Shown here: piece after piece, positions 27,077 to 37,785 of the stretch
How the letters are laid out: every line of letters begins with the position of its first letter
Position numbering within the stretch: the first letter of the stretch is position 1
Assembly: GCA_030263295.1 (NCBI GenBank)
Contig: SZOS01000013.1
Coordinates: forward strand, 1-60,537
Reading direction: 5' to 3'
From: Dokdonella_A sp014338185
GTDB lineage: Bacteria > Pseudomonadota > Gammaproteobacteria > Xanthomonadales > Rhodanobacteraceae
Length of the DNA: 60,537 nucleotides
Notes under the pieces: model-generated
Database searches by the model: none
The model's input: the letters and a program-made list of their open reading frames with translations, nothing else
What the model was told of the DNA's origin: nothing
Program-made: the position numbers and the translations under genes

Positions 27077-28023
27077 GGCTTGCGTCGCGCACGGCGCTGG
27101 CGCAGCCATTCGCGCAAGAAGTAGACGAACACGCTGAGGAAGAACAGCACGCCACTGATGAGCTCGAAGATGAGCTTGTAGTCGTAGCGGTACTGGCCGG
27201 TCTCGGCGTCATACACCGTGCACAGGATGCGCACGCGCTCGAGCAGATCGGCGACCGTGCTGGTGGGCGTCACCGGCTCCCACAGCAGCAACTGGCGCAA
27301 CGGCGAGCCGAGCTGCTCGGTGGTGACCGTGTCGCCGAGCACCTGGGCGCTGATGCGGCCCTGGGCATCCACCACGGTGACCCCGAGCACGTGGTCGAAG
27401 CCCGCGGGCGTCGCCGCGAAACTGAAACCGAACGCGCGCGTGAGTGCATCGACATCGTGCGCGGCGGGGCTGAGGAACTCCCAGTTGCGGTAACTGATGC
27501 CGTGCTGCGCCGCGAACGCCTGCATGGCGCCGGGCGAATCGAACGGCTGGTTGAAGCCGATGCTCACCACGTTGAACTGGTTCTCGCCGAGCATGCGGTC
27601 GAGCCCCTTGACCGCCTGGTACAGGGTGCGGGTCTGGGTCGGGCAGATCTGGAAGCAGCCGGTGTAGATGAAACTCACCAGCAAAGGCTTGCCGCGATAC
27701 GCCGACAGCCTGACCGGCTGGTTGCGGCGATCACGCAGTTCGAGGTCGGGCACCGCGTGGCCGACCGCGTCGAGTGCGGTGCGGACCGCAGCCTGGGCAT
27801 CGAGCGCGGGTGCGCCGGCGATGGTGCGCCCGGTGGTGTCGGTCGCGGACGCGGCACCGGCCACGCCCAGCAGGGCCAGGGCAAGTGCCCATGCATGGCG
27901 CGGGCGTGGCGGCGGTACGGCGCGGAGGCGGACCGCGCGAACCCTGCGGTACAGGCGCGCAGCGCAGCAGGCGGATGCGACGATCGCGAGCAGCCATCCC
28001 GCCTGCGTCAGGTCGACGCGCAT
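27031..28023 (-). CDS. SCO1/SenC-family copper chaperone, membrane-bound
   Basis: A thioredoxin-fold SCO protein of about 330 residues, likely delivering copper to the CuA site of the adjacent subunit II. The metal-binding motif is CFQICP (CxxxC) within SFIYTGCFQICPTQT. The distal His expected in SCO proteins is probably in GFDHVLGV. Unlike most SCO proteins it has membrane spans at both ends: two near the N-terminus and one at the C-terminus (LISGVLFFLSVFVYFLREW). The start is uncertain: 28023 or 28044 ATG, or a GTG at 28128. It sits directly between the oxidase subunit I gene and the cytochrome b/MvhD fusion. Confidence 0.82.
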   Translation of the reverse strand: MRVDLTQAGWLLAIVASACCAARLYRRVRAVRLRAVPPPRPRHAWALALALLGVAGAASATDTTGRTIAGAPALDAQAAVRTALDAVGHAVPDLELRDRRNQPVRLSAYRGKPLLVSFIYTGCFQICPTQTRTLYQAVKGLDRMLGENQFNVVSIGFNQPFDSPGAMQAFAAQHGISYRNWEFLSPAAHDVDALTRAFGFSFAATPAGFDHVLGVTVVDAQGRISAQVLGDTVTTEQLGSPLRQLLLWEPVTPTSTVADLLERVRILCTVYDAETGQYRYDYKLIFELISGVLFFLSVFVYFLREWLRQRRARRKPCPPASTPSPSGSKA

Positions 28024-28168
28024 GCCCGCGAGCGCGGCAAGCATGCCCGGCGCGATCAGCACTTCACGACCCACGGCGTACACATCAGGCACCTGTTGTT
28101 GCAGGCAGCGCCGCGTGCCGGTGCGCACGGTGCCGCCTCGTTGCGGGAGCGGTCAATGCGCTCCGCAC

Positions 28169-28195
28169 TGCCGCGGGCGCGCTGCGCCCGCGGCA
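28169..28195 (-). terminator. GC-rich hairpin inside the respiratory operon
   Basis: A perfect 12-bp stem (TGCCGCGGGCGC with its complement) and a GCT loop lies 16 bp after the subunit I gene, before the SCO gene. No T run follows on the minus strand. It may attenuate transcription so that the catalytic subunits outnumber the accessory proteins. Confidence 0.45.
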
Positions 28196-28210
28196 GGTCG
28201 ATCCACTGGC

Positions 28211-29911
28211 TCAGCTCATGCCCCACAACGTCGACAGGTACTTCCAGTTGATGAAGTAGTACAGGACGAAGGAGACCAGGAACACCATCGCCAGCACGAA
28301 CGTGCCGGGCGCGGCGAAGCCCGACGAACCGTAGCCTTCCGCGACCACCGCGGGCACCGCGCGCTTGACCGGCGTGAACTGCGCGCTGGTCGCGCCGCCG
28401 TCGAGCTTCTTGCCCCACAACAGCGAGCCCACCGTGATGTAGATGAAGGCCGCGCCGCCGACGATCGCGGCGACGCCACCGATGCCGACCAGGCCCATCA
28501 TGAGGTAGGCCGCACCCGGCCACTCGTAGGCGAGCGCCGCACCCTGGAACGCCATGTCCCAGTGGCGGCGTGACACGCCGAGCGTACCCGCGCCCATCAT
28601 CACGAGGCAGAAGAAGTACATCGACAGACCGAACAGGTACGGCTGCCACTGCGCGAGCTTGGGCGCGATGAGTTCGCGCTTGAACAGCACCGGGATCAGG
28701 TAGTACGTCAGCGCCATGAACGTGAGCGTGGTGCCGATCACCACGGTGGCATGGAAATGCCCGGGCACGTAGATGGTGTTGTGGATGATGAGGTTGAGCT
28801 GCTCGGTGCCCATCATCACGCCGGTGATGCCGCCGAGGAAGCCGAAGCCGATGATCGAGATGAACACGCCCGAGAACACCGGGTTGCCCCATGGCGCCTT
28901 GCGCAGCCATTCGAACAGGCCCTTGGTGTAGCCCTTCTGGCGCTGCGCGACTTCCATCGCGCCCGGCACGGTCAGGCCATGCAGCATCGAGGCGAGCACC
29001 GCGAGGTACATGAAGTAGCTCGTGTTGACCACCTTCCACGCGGTCGACACACCCGGGTCGGCCAGCAGGTGGTGCGCGCTGGCCAGCTGCAGGAACAGGA
29101 TGTAGAGCAGGAACGCCATGCGGCTCACGCGCTCGCTCATCGGCTTGGCGCCGAGCACGACCGCGGCCACGAGGTACCACACCGAGACGTGGGTGGCGAC
29201 GTTGATCTGCTGCGAGGAGTGGCCCAGCGCCCACCACACGGTGCGGTAGATCAGCGGATCGACGTTCATCAGGCCCATCGACATGAGCCACGCCGGCACG
29301 ATGATGAGCGCGCCCGACAACAGCGTGAACACCGCGATGATGGCCGCGGTCATCGCCCCGAAGGTGACGAGCGGGATCGAGCCCTCATAGGTCTTCTCGC
29401 GCCGCGCCACCACGAGCGTGCCGAAGAACACGCCGCAACCGATCAGTGCGCCGACCGCGAACAGGATGATGCCGAGGTAGAAGCTCGGCGCCGCCATCAT
29501 CGGCACGTAGCTTGTCATCATCACGCTGGAGCCGCCCTGGTACACCGCGACGTTGTTGACGACCGAGCCGATCACCATGAGCACGAAGCCGAGCCAGGCG
29601 AGCTTGGGCGTGGCGATGCGACAGCGCAGCAGCGTCGAGGAGCAAAAATGCAGGACCGCGATCTCGAAGAAGATGATCCAGAAGATCAGCATGTCCAGAC
29701 CATGCGCGGTGAGCACCTGGTAGAACGTGGGTGCCTCGAGCCAGCGCACGGCCGGCCAGCGCGTGAGCACCACGCCGAGCGCGAGCAGGCCGCCCACGAG
29801 CAGCCAGACCACGCCCATGAAGGCATGCGCCTTGATCAGCCACTCGGCCTGGCGTTCGAACTGCAGCCCGGAGCGCGGGCAGGTGCGATAGGTGGTCGCA
29901 ACGGTAGCCAT
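28211..29911 (-). CDS. Type-B heme-copper oxidoreductase subunit I; possible NO reductase
   Basis: A 566-residue catalytic subunit with about 13 membrane spans. All six ligand histidines are present: H70 (TAHGLDML), H231 (ALGHSSQQIN), H280-H281 (SAHHLLADPG), H385 and H387 (VPGHFHATV). The LIIHNTIYVPGHFH segment is typical of B-family (ba3-like) enzymes. However, four residues after H231, where O2 reductases have the His-Tyr crosslink tyrosine (GHPIVY), this protein has Q235. Loss of that tyrosine is a mark of nitric oxide reductases derived from oxidases (for example eNOR-like groups). Oxygen reductase remains the default annotation; NO reduction is an inference. The CuA subunit is encoded 11 bp upstream. 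Confidence 0.92.
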   Translation of the reverse strand: MATVATTYRTCPRSGLQFERQAEWLIKAHAFMGVVWLLVGGLLALGVVLTRWPAVRWLEAPTFYQVLTAHGLDMLIFWIIFFEIAVLHFCSSTLLRCRIATPKLAWLGFVLMVIGSVVNNVAVYQGGSSVMMTSYVPMMAAPSFYLGIILFAVGALIGCGVFFGTLVVARREKTYEGSIPLVTFGAMTAAIIAVFTLLSGALIIVPAWLMSMGLMNVDPLIYRTVWWALGHSSQQINVATHVSVWYLVAAVVLGAKPMSERVSRMAFLLYILFLQLASAHHLLADPGVSTAWKVVNTSYFMYLAVLASMLHGLTVPGAMEVAQRQKGYTKGLFEWLRKAPWGNPVFSGVFISIIGFGFLGGITGVMMGTEQLNLIIHNTIYVPGHFHATVVIGTTLTFMALTYYLIPVLFKRELIAPKLAQWQPYLFGLSMYFFCLVMMGAGTLGVSRRHWDMAFQGAALAYEWPGAAYLMMGLVGIGGVAAIVGGAAFIYITVGSLLWGKKLDGGATSAQFTPVKRAVPAVVAEGYGSSGFAAPGTFVLAMVFLVSFVLYYFINWKYLSTLWGMS

Positions 29912-29922
29912 GTGGATTCCCC

Positions 29923-30462
29923 TTATTTCACGTACAGGCGGCTGACCATCATGTGATGGCCCAGACCGCAGTATTCGTTGCAGACCAGTCCGTAGGTACC
30001 CGACTGGTTCGGCGTCACCGTGACCACGTGCTCAAACCCCGGCACGAGCTGGATGTTGATGTTGGCCGGCTGCAGCGAGAAGCCATGGTTGTAGTCGAGC
30101 GAGCTCAGGTGCAGGCGGTAGGTCTTGTCCTTCTCCAGTTCGAGGATCGGCCAGAACGACCACATGCGTGACACCAGGTACACGTCGGCGCCGGGCGGCG
30201 GTGCCACCACGGGGATTTCCTGGTCGGTTTCGGTACGCACCTGGTACTTCTCGGTGGCCGCCTGGGCCTTGGCCATGTACTGCTCGGCGGTGGTGCGGTA
30301 GGTCTCGGTGGACAGGTTCTGTTTGCCCCAGATGTGCCAGCCGACCATCATGAAGAACAGGATGAGGCACCAGATCAGGGCAATGGCAAGCCACGTGCCC
30401 TCGACGCGGTCGATGGGGTGCTTGTACCAGAGTCGCTCGGCAGGAGGCAGTATCGCGGTCAT
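29923..30462 (-). CDS. Heme-copper oxidase subunit II with CuA site
   Basis: A 179-residue subunit with one N-terminal membrane span (IALIWCLILFFMMVGWHIWG) and a periplasmic cupredoxin domain. The CuA ligands are complete: a His in DYNHGFSL, then CNEYCGLGHHMM (CxxxCxxxHxxM). It accepts electrons from cytochrome c or a similar donor and passes them to subunit I. The linker between span and cupredoxin is unusually long and helical (about residues 45-80, YRTTAEQYMAKAQAATEKYQ). The start at 30462 follows from length and the RLWYKHPIDRVE N-terminus. Second gene of the operon. Confidence 0.93.
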   Translation of the reverse strand: MTAILPPAERLWYKHPIDRVEGTWLAIALIWCLILFFMMVGWHIWGKQNLSTETYRTTAEQYMAKAQAATEKYQVRTETDQEIPVVAPPPGADVYLVSRMWSFWPILELEKDKTYRLHLSSLDYNHGFSLQPANINIQLVPGFEHVVTVTPNQSGTYGLVCNEYCGLGHHMMVSRLYVK

Positions 30463-30481
30463 GTGTGGATTCCCCTGGCGC

Positions 30482-30646
30482 TTACTTGGAGACGGGCACG
30501 AGCAGGATGTCGATGACACCCCACACGTTGTAGACCAGCATCGGGATCAGCACGCCCAAGGTCAGCAGGATGAACGGGCTGTCCAGCAGCTGCTGCATCC
30601 ACGGCACGGCTTCATTGGGATCGTCGTGTTCGGTCGGTGTTGTCAT
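30482..30646 (-). CDS. Small single-span membrane subunit of the oxidase operon
   Basis: A 54-residue protein with an acidic N-terminus (MTTPTEHDDPNEAVPWMQQL) and one or two short hydrophobic stretches (FILLTLGVLIPMLVYNVWGV). A strong AGGAGG ribosome-binding site precedes the ATG at 30646. It is the first gene of the operon, 19 bp before subunit II. Its size and place match the small extra subunits (CbaD/IIa-like) of B-family oxidases, but sequence alone does not prove homology. Confidence 0.75.
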   Translation of the reverse strand: MTTPTEHDDPNEAVPWMQQLLDSPFILLTLGVLIPMLVYNVWGVIDILLVPVSK

Positions 30647-31179
30647 GTCCCCTCCTGCGCGCATGGGCACGCCACGGTGGCCGCACCATGGCGCTGTTGC
30701 AAAGTCCAGATGAACGGGACGCTAACAGATTCCAAAACCCAATAAAAGCCGCGCGCGGCCTTGCTGCGCGTGCGTTTGCGGCGCGCTCTCGCGCGGTCTT
30801 GATTTGGGTCAAGCAGGCGCCGGCCAGGACCGTGGTGCGCACATCCGGCGCAAGTCGCCAAGGACGTGTCACGCCCGCGCGTTTGTGCGCTGTGACAGCT
30901 CGCGGACGGTGCACCCCGAGCCTCGTGCAACGCAGCACGACGATGCGGCAATTTGCCGCAATCAGCCGCGCGACATCGACGCATGCGCAGCAATCCTCGC
31001 GAGGGTGCGTGCCGCCCCGCAGGACCCGGTCAATGGCAAATGCGAACGATGTGCATCCGCTGGCGCGGCCGGCGCGCGGACAGCGCTCGCGCCACCCGCG
31101 ACACTCTGTTTTCATCGCGCGACAATGCACCCAGCCGACGCGGTCGCCCGGCCCCTTCCAGATCTTGTGGAGCAGGACC
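30647..31179. other. Intergenic region between divergent genes
   Basis: A 533-bp gap holding the promoter region of the respiratory operon (minus) and of the secreted glycosidase-like gene (plus). It contains an ANR/FNR-type box at 30799-30812 and an AT-rich patch around 30730-30750 (reading TTTTATTGGGTTTT on the minus strand) that could include a -10 element. No convincing gene or RNA element was found in the rest. Confidence 0.55.
30799..30812 (-). promoter_or_regulatory. ANR/FNR/DNR-type box TTGATTTGGGTCAA
   Basis: Matches TTGAT-N4-ATCAA with one change (GTCAA), a form common for ANR and DNR sites. It lies about 150 bp before the first oxidase-operon gene. A class I-like position relative to the AT-rich patch at 30742-30747 is possible. 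This suggests induction at low oxygen or by nitric oxide, if the host has such a regulator. Confidence 0.6.
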
Positions 31180-32883
31180 ATGCACACACCGCCCCTGTGG
31201 CTTCGCCTTGCCTTCCTCGGCAGCGCGCTCATCGCGCCGGCCGGTCCGGTGCTCGGCTTCGACACCGTGTTCCACGACGGCTTCGACTTCCCCGCCAATC
31301 ATCGCTCGCCGCTGGGCAGCAACCTCGACGGCGTGACCGACTGGTCGAGCAGCTACAACTTCGTCGACGTGATGAAGCAGTCGCGCGAGTGGATCACCCA
31401 GGACACCACGGGCGGCGTGTGGGATACCGGCGAGGAAGGCTGCCTCGACCTCGACGAGAACGGCTACCTGCGCTCGCTCGCACCGGTGGCGGGCAATCCC
31501 GGTTGTGGCGCGGCCAGCTACAACGCGGTGTCCACGCTGTTCTTCTTCGGCGACCTGGCCGGGCACTATCCGGGCGGTCGCTACGTGGTCACCTACGACG
31601 GCAGCGCGACGATCAGCTACCACTTTGCCGCGCAGAAGAACCTCGCACTGTCGCAACCCGGCCGCGACGTGGTCGACGTCGACGCGGGCCAGGGCGGCTG
31701 GATGATGCGCTTCGACGCGATCGACGCGGCCAACCCGCCGCGCGCGGTCCACGTGTGGATGCCCGGCTACGACGAGCACAGCGGCCCCTCGCAGCTGTTC
31801 CATCCCGATTTCCTCGCGCTGGTCCGCCGCAACAAGGCGCTGCGCTTCATGGACTGGATGAACACCAACGATTCGCAGCAGCAGGAATTCGCCGACCGGC
31901 CTCGGCCCGACCACGTGCGCTGGACCAGCGGCGGCGGCGTGCCACTGGAGCTGATGGTCGAACTGGCCAATCGCCTCGACGCCGACCCGTGGTTCAACAT
32001 GCCGCACCGGGCCAGCGACGACTACATGGTGCAGTTCGCGCAGCGCGTGCACGCGCTGCTGCAACGCAACCGGCGCGTCTACATCGAATACTCCAACGAG
32101 GTGTGGAACGGCCAGTTCTCGCAGGCCGACTATGCGCGCGCCATGGGCATCGCCGCCTGGGGCAACGTCGCATCCGACTTCGAACTGCAGCTGAGCTGGT
32201 ACGGCCAGCGCAGCGCGCGCATGTGCGAGCTGTGGAAGACCGCCTGGGGCAGCGACGCCACGCGCATCACCTGCGTGCTCGGCGCCCAGGCCGCCAATGC
32301 CTGGACCCAGCAGCAGGCGGCCGACTGTCCGCAGTGGAGCGCCGGCGCGCCGTGCAGCGCGCATGGTCTGGATGCGGTCGCGATCGCGCCCTACATCGGC
32401 GGCTACATCGGCGACCCCGGCACCCAGGCCACGGTCGCGTCATGGACACTGGACACGCTGTTCGACGAGTTCAACGTGGGCGGCCAACTGCCCGGCGGAC
32501 CCGGCGCTGGCGCGCTCGCGCTCGCCAGCGGCTGGATCGATGCGCACCACGCCACGGCCGTGCAGCGCAACCTGCGCCTGATCAGCTACGAAGGCGGCCA
32601 GCACCTGGTCGGCTATGGCGGCGCGGAGAACAACGTGGCGCTCACCACGCTGTTGACCAACGCCAACCGCGACGCGCGCATGGGCGCCGCCTACACCAGC
32701 CACCTGAACGCATGGCGCGACCACGGCGGCGAACTGTTCATGCACTTCACCGCCTCGGGCACGTACGACAAGTGGGGCAACTGGGGCGCGGTCGAATATC
32801 TCGACCAGACCAACACGCCCAAGCAGCAGGCGCTGCAGCAGTTCATCACCGCCAATCCGTGCTGGTGGTCCGGCTGCGACTGA
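31180..32883 (+). CDS. Secreted glycosidase-like (cellulose-binding protein family)
   Basis: A 567-residue exported protein; signal peptide MHTPPLWLRLAFLGSALIAP. The mature part begins FDTVFHDGFDFPAN and shows segments typical of proteins annotated as cellulose-binding or GH clan A-like: LRFMDWMNTND, PWFNMPHRASDDYMVQF, RVYIEYSNEVWNGQFSQADY and ISYEGGQHLVGYGG. The Asn-Glu of SNEVWNG and the Glu of SYEGGQ are at places expected for the acid/base and nucleophile of a TIM-barrel glycosidase; this is inference. Substrate unknown. It stands alone between the oxidase operon and hppA. Confidence 0.75.
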   Translation: MHTPPLWLRLAFLGSALIAPAGPVLGFDTVFHDGFDFPANHRSPLGSNLDGVTDWSSSYNFVDVMKQSREWITQDTTGGVWDTGEEGCLDLDENGYLRSLAPVAGNPGCGAASYNAVSTLFFFGDLAGHYPGGRYVVTYDGSATISYHFAAQKNLALSQPGRDVVDVDAGQGGWMMRFDAIDAANPPRAVHVWMPGYDEHSGPSQLFHPDFLALVRRNKALRFMDWMNTNDSQQQEFADRPRPDHVRWTSGGGVPLELMVELANRLDADPWFNMPHRASDDYMVQFAQRVHALLQRNRRVYIEYSNEVWNGQFSQADYARAMGIAAWGNVASDFELQLSWYGQRSARMCELWKTAWGSDATRITCVLGAQAANAWTQQQAADCPQWSAGAPCSAHGLDAVAIAPYIGGYIGDPGTQATVASWTLDTLFDEFNVGGQLPGGPGAGALALASGWIDAHHATAVQRNLRLISYEGGQHLVGYGGAENNVALTTLLTNANRDARMGAAYTSHLNAWRDHGGELFMHFTASGTYDKWGNWGAVEYLDQTNTPKQQALQQFITANPCWWSGCD

Positions 32884-32950
32884 GGCCGGCATGCGGCGCG
32901 GCGGTCGCCATGTCCGCGCCCGCGCGGATGCCGCGCTGGCCCGCATACGA

Positions 32951-32977
32951 CGACGGCGGCCTTGCGGGCCGCCGTCG
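32951..32977. terminator. Bidirectional hairpin between convergent genes
   Basis: A perfect 11-bp GC stem (CGACGGCGGCC with its complement) and 5-nt loop sits between the ends of the glycosidase-like gene and hppA, well placed to end both transcripts. T runs are absent. Confidence 0.6.
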
Positions 32978-33000
32978 ACGTGTACGCCTGGCAGTGCCGA

Positions 33001-35052
<2,052 letters not shown>

Positions 35053-35243
35053 CGATGTCCCCTTGGAGGCAAGGTGGGTGGAACGGCGGGAATACAGGGC
35101 AAAACGGGACGATTATAACGGTCGGCGCCGGGCGCTGCAGCGCAATCGGCCGTGCGCTTGCCCCGGGCCCGCGGCACCGCGCATGATCCGGCATGGCGCG
35201 ATTCTGCGCGTTTCCCCCGCGGGCCCACCCCGGAGTTGCACCG

Positions 35244-36491
35244 ATGTCGCTTGCACCACGTCGCATCCCGCACGCCCTGTGCTGCCACCTGCTCGGCCTT
35301 GGCCTGGCCGGCGCCGCCCATGCCGCGGCGCTCACGGTCAAGGTGCACCACGAGCTCGAGGTGCTGCCGACGCCGGCCGGACGCGCGCTCGTGTACGAAC
35401 TCGACGTGCGCAACTTCGGCGGCGGCTGCGCGCGCATCGTCGATGTGCGCGCAAGCAGCGACGCGCAACCGCTGCGTCGTTACCAGGGCGATGCGATCGC
35501 GCCCAATGCGCTGGTCTACGACGCGCGGATGACTCCGCTGCCCAATCCCGCGCCCGGTGCCAGCGCACTGCACCCGGTCGACGTGCCCGCAGGCGGCGGC
35601 GCGGTGGTGTACTTTTTCCTCGTGCTCGACAACAACCTGCCGCTGCCCGACGCGCTGCGGCACGAAGTCGACAGCACCGACTGCAACGCGGCCGCCACCA
35701 CCCGCAGCACGGCCGGCAGCGACACGCCGGTGTCACGCGCAGCGCCGGTCGTGGTGGGCCTGCCGTTCGCCGGCCACGGCTGGGTCGCGGGCGACTCGCC
35801 CAACGACTTCGGCGTGCACCGGCGCACGCTGATCCCGCTCCGCGATGGCGGTGGCGACCCGATCGTCGGTCGCTACCACGTGCCCGAGCGCTATGCGATC
35901 GACTGGGTCAAGGTCGATGCCGACGCCCATCGCGCGATCGGACCGCTCGACCGCAACGCGAGCTACCTCGCCTGGGGCGAGCCGATCCTCGCGGTGGCCG
36001 ACGGCACGATCTCGCGCATCCGCGACGGCATGGCCGAAGGCACGCCACCGCACAACCCGCCCAACGCGACCATGGAGATGGCGGCAGGCAACTACATCAT
36101 GCAGGACATCGGCGGCGGCCACTACGCGTTCTATGCCCACCTGCAGCCGGGCAGCCTGCGCGTGCGGGTGGGCGAACGCGTACGGCGCGGGCAGGTCATC
36201 GCCCTGCTCGGCAACAGCGGCAACTCCAGCGAGGCCCACCTGCACTTCCACGTGTCCGATGCCAACGACCCGCTGCTGTCGGAAGGCGTGCCCTACGTGT
36301 TCGAGCGTTACCAGGCCACCGGCCTGGCCGGCGGCCTCAACGAGCGCAACGGCCTGTTCGACGACCTCGGTCTGCATGCGCCCTCGCCCCGGTTCGCGCT
36401 GATGCCGCCGAGCTACGCGGTGCTCGACGCCGATGCCGACCCCGACGCGGTCGGGGCGTGGGCGTTCCCGATCCGGTATCCGGCGCAATGA
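35244..36491 (+). CDS. Secreted M23-family metallopeptidase
   Basis: A 415-residue exported protein; signal peptide LCCHLLGLGLAGAAHA. The first 150 residues form a beta-rich domain. The C-terminal LytM/M23 domain has a likely zinc His in GVHRRTLIP, the Asp in RYAIDWVKVD and the HLHFHV pair in NSSEAHLHFHVSD. GEPILAVADGTISRI, the lid GHYAFYAHLQPGSLRV and GERVRRGQVIALLGNSG are typical. M23 enzymes cut peptide cross-links in peptidoglycan or Gly-rich peptides; the actual target is unknown. Start at 35244 chosen for the signal peptide. Confidence 0.9.
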   Translation: MSLAPRRIPHALCCHLLGLGLAGAAHAAALTVKVHHELEVLPTPAGRALVYELDVRNFGGGCARIVDVRASSDAQPLRRYQGDAIAPNALVYDARMTPLPNPAPGASALHPVDVPAGGGAVVYFFLVLDNNLPLPDALRHEVDSTDCNAAATTRSTAGSDTPVSRAAPVVVGLPFAGHGWVAGDSPNDFGVHRRTLIPLRDGGGDPIVGRYHVPERYAIDWVKVDADAHRAIGPLDRNASYLAWGEPILAVADGTISRIRDGMAEGTPPHNPPNATMEMAAGNYIMQDIGGGHYAFYAHLQPGSLRVRVGERVRRGQVIALLGNSGNSSEAHLHFHVSDANDPLLSEGVPYVFERYQATGLAGGLNERNGLFDDLGLHAPSPRFALMPPSYAVLDADADPDAVGAWAFPIRYPAQ

Positions 36492-36531
36492 ACCGGTGCC
36501 GCTCCGCCGCCACGGCCGCAGGCAGCCGCCG

Positions 36532-37038
36532 ATGCCGGTAGTGCGCCTGTCCAAGCTGCTGGCCGTGGCGGCGGTGGCGCTGTACGCCGGCCTGGTCGCA
36601 TTGGGCAACCTCACCGACTACGGCAGCAACCTCGCCTTCGTGCAGCATGTGCTGGCGATGGACACGGTGTTTCCCGACACCACCATCTCCTGGCGCGCGA
36701 TCAGCCACCCCATGCTGCAGCACCTGGCCTACGCGCTCATCATCGCCGGCGAACTCGCCACCGCGCTGCTGTGCGGGTTCGGCGCGCTGCGCCTGTGGCG
36801 CCAGCGCCGCGCATCGGCGGTCGCCTTCCAGCGCGCCAAGTCGCCCGCGATCGCCGGCCTCACGCTCGGCTTCCTCGTATGGCAGGTCGGCTTCATGTCG
36901 ATCGGTGGCGAATGGTTCGGCATGTGGATGTCGACGCAGTGGAACGGCCTGGAAGCCGCATTCCGCTGCTTCATGCTGATGCTGGGCGTGCTCGTGTACG
37001 TGAGTCTGCGCGACGAGGAACTGCCCGCAGCCGGGTGA
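36532..37038 (+). CDS. DUF2165-family small integral membrane protein
   Basis: A 168-residue protein with four predicted spans. The N-terminus RLSKLLAVAAVALYAGLVALGNLTDYGSNL with FVQHVLAMDTVFP is typical of DUF2165, as is MSIGGEWFGMWMSTQWNG. Function of the family is unknown. It starts 40 bp after the M23 gene and could share its transcript. The start at 36532 is supported by family length. Confidence 0.85.
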   Translation: MPVVRLSKLLAVAAVALYAGLVALGNLTDYGSNLAFVQHVLAMDTVFPDTTISWRAISHPMLQHLAYALIIAGELATALLCGFGALRLWRQRRASAVAFQRAKSPAIAGLTLGFLVWQVGFMSIGGEWFGMWMSTQWNGLEAAFRCFMLMLGVLVYVSLRDEELPAAG

Positions 37039-37155
37039 GCCGGGGCATATCCACATCACCCGTGGCGTGCTGCCCCACGCGCGCCGGCATGGCACGATGC
37101 ATGGCTGGCGGCCAACGCGACGGCATGGCCACGCCCTTCCCGTCCGAGGATTCCC

Positions 37156-37785
37156 ATGTACACGCTCTACTACTCGCCCGGTTCAGCCAATCTCGTCGTG
37201 CATCTGGCACTGCTGGAAATCGGCGTGCCCTACGAGCTCAAATGCGTGGACATCAGCAAGGGCGAGAACCGCAGTGCCGCGTACCTGGCGATCAATCCGC
37301 AAGGCGTGCTGCCCACGCTCGTGGTCGATGGCCGACCCCACACCGAGGCTGCCGCGCTAGCGATGCTGCTGGCCGAGCGCCATCCCGAAGCAGGCCTCGC
37401 GCCGGCGGCCACGAGTCCCGCGCGGGCCGACTACCTGCAGTGGATGCTGTACCTGGCCAACACGCTGCAGCCGCTGTTCCGGCAGTGGTTCTTCCCGGCC
37501 GACCACCTGCCCGCGGCCGCCGACCAGATCAAGCAGGCCGCAGGCATCGGCATCGAAAAATGCTGGGCCCGCATCGATGCCCAGCTGGCCACGCCGGGGC
37601 CGTACATGCTCGGCGCCGAATTCAGCCTCGTGGACCTGTACGTGCTCATGCTCATGCGCTGGTCGCGCAACATGCCACGCCCGGCCACGAGCTGGCCCGC
37701 GCTCGCCGCACTGGCGACCCGCCTCAAGGCACGCGCGTCGTGGCCGCGCGTCAATGCGGCCGAAGGCCTGACCGAATGGCAGTGA
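37156..37785 (+). CDS. Glutathione S-transferase
   Basis: A 209-residue GST. The thioredoxin-like N-terminal domain has YTLYYSPGSANLVVHLALLE, with a catalytic Ser or Tyr near residue 5-8, and the cis-Pro in GVLPTLVVDG followed by the glutathione-binding EAAALAMLL. The C-terminal helical domain ends SWPRVNAAEGL. It conjugates or reduces electrophilic substrates using glutathione in the cytoplasm; the substrate is unknown. GAGGATT precedes the ATG. Confidence 0.92.
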   Translation: MYTLYYSPGSANLVVHLALLEIGVPYELKCVDISKGENRSAAYLAINPQGVLPTLVVDGRPHTEAAALAMLLAERHPEAGLAPAATSPARADYLQWMLYLANTLQPLFRQWFFPADHLPAAADQIKQAAGIGIEKCWARIDAQLATPGPYMLGAEFSLVDLYVLMLMRWSRNMPRPATSWPALAALATRLKARASWPRVNAAEGLTEWQ

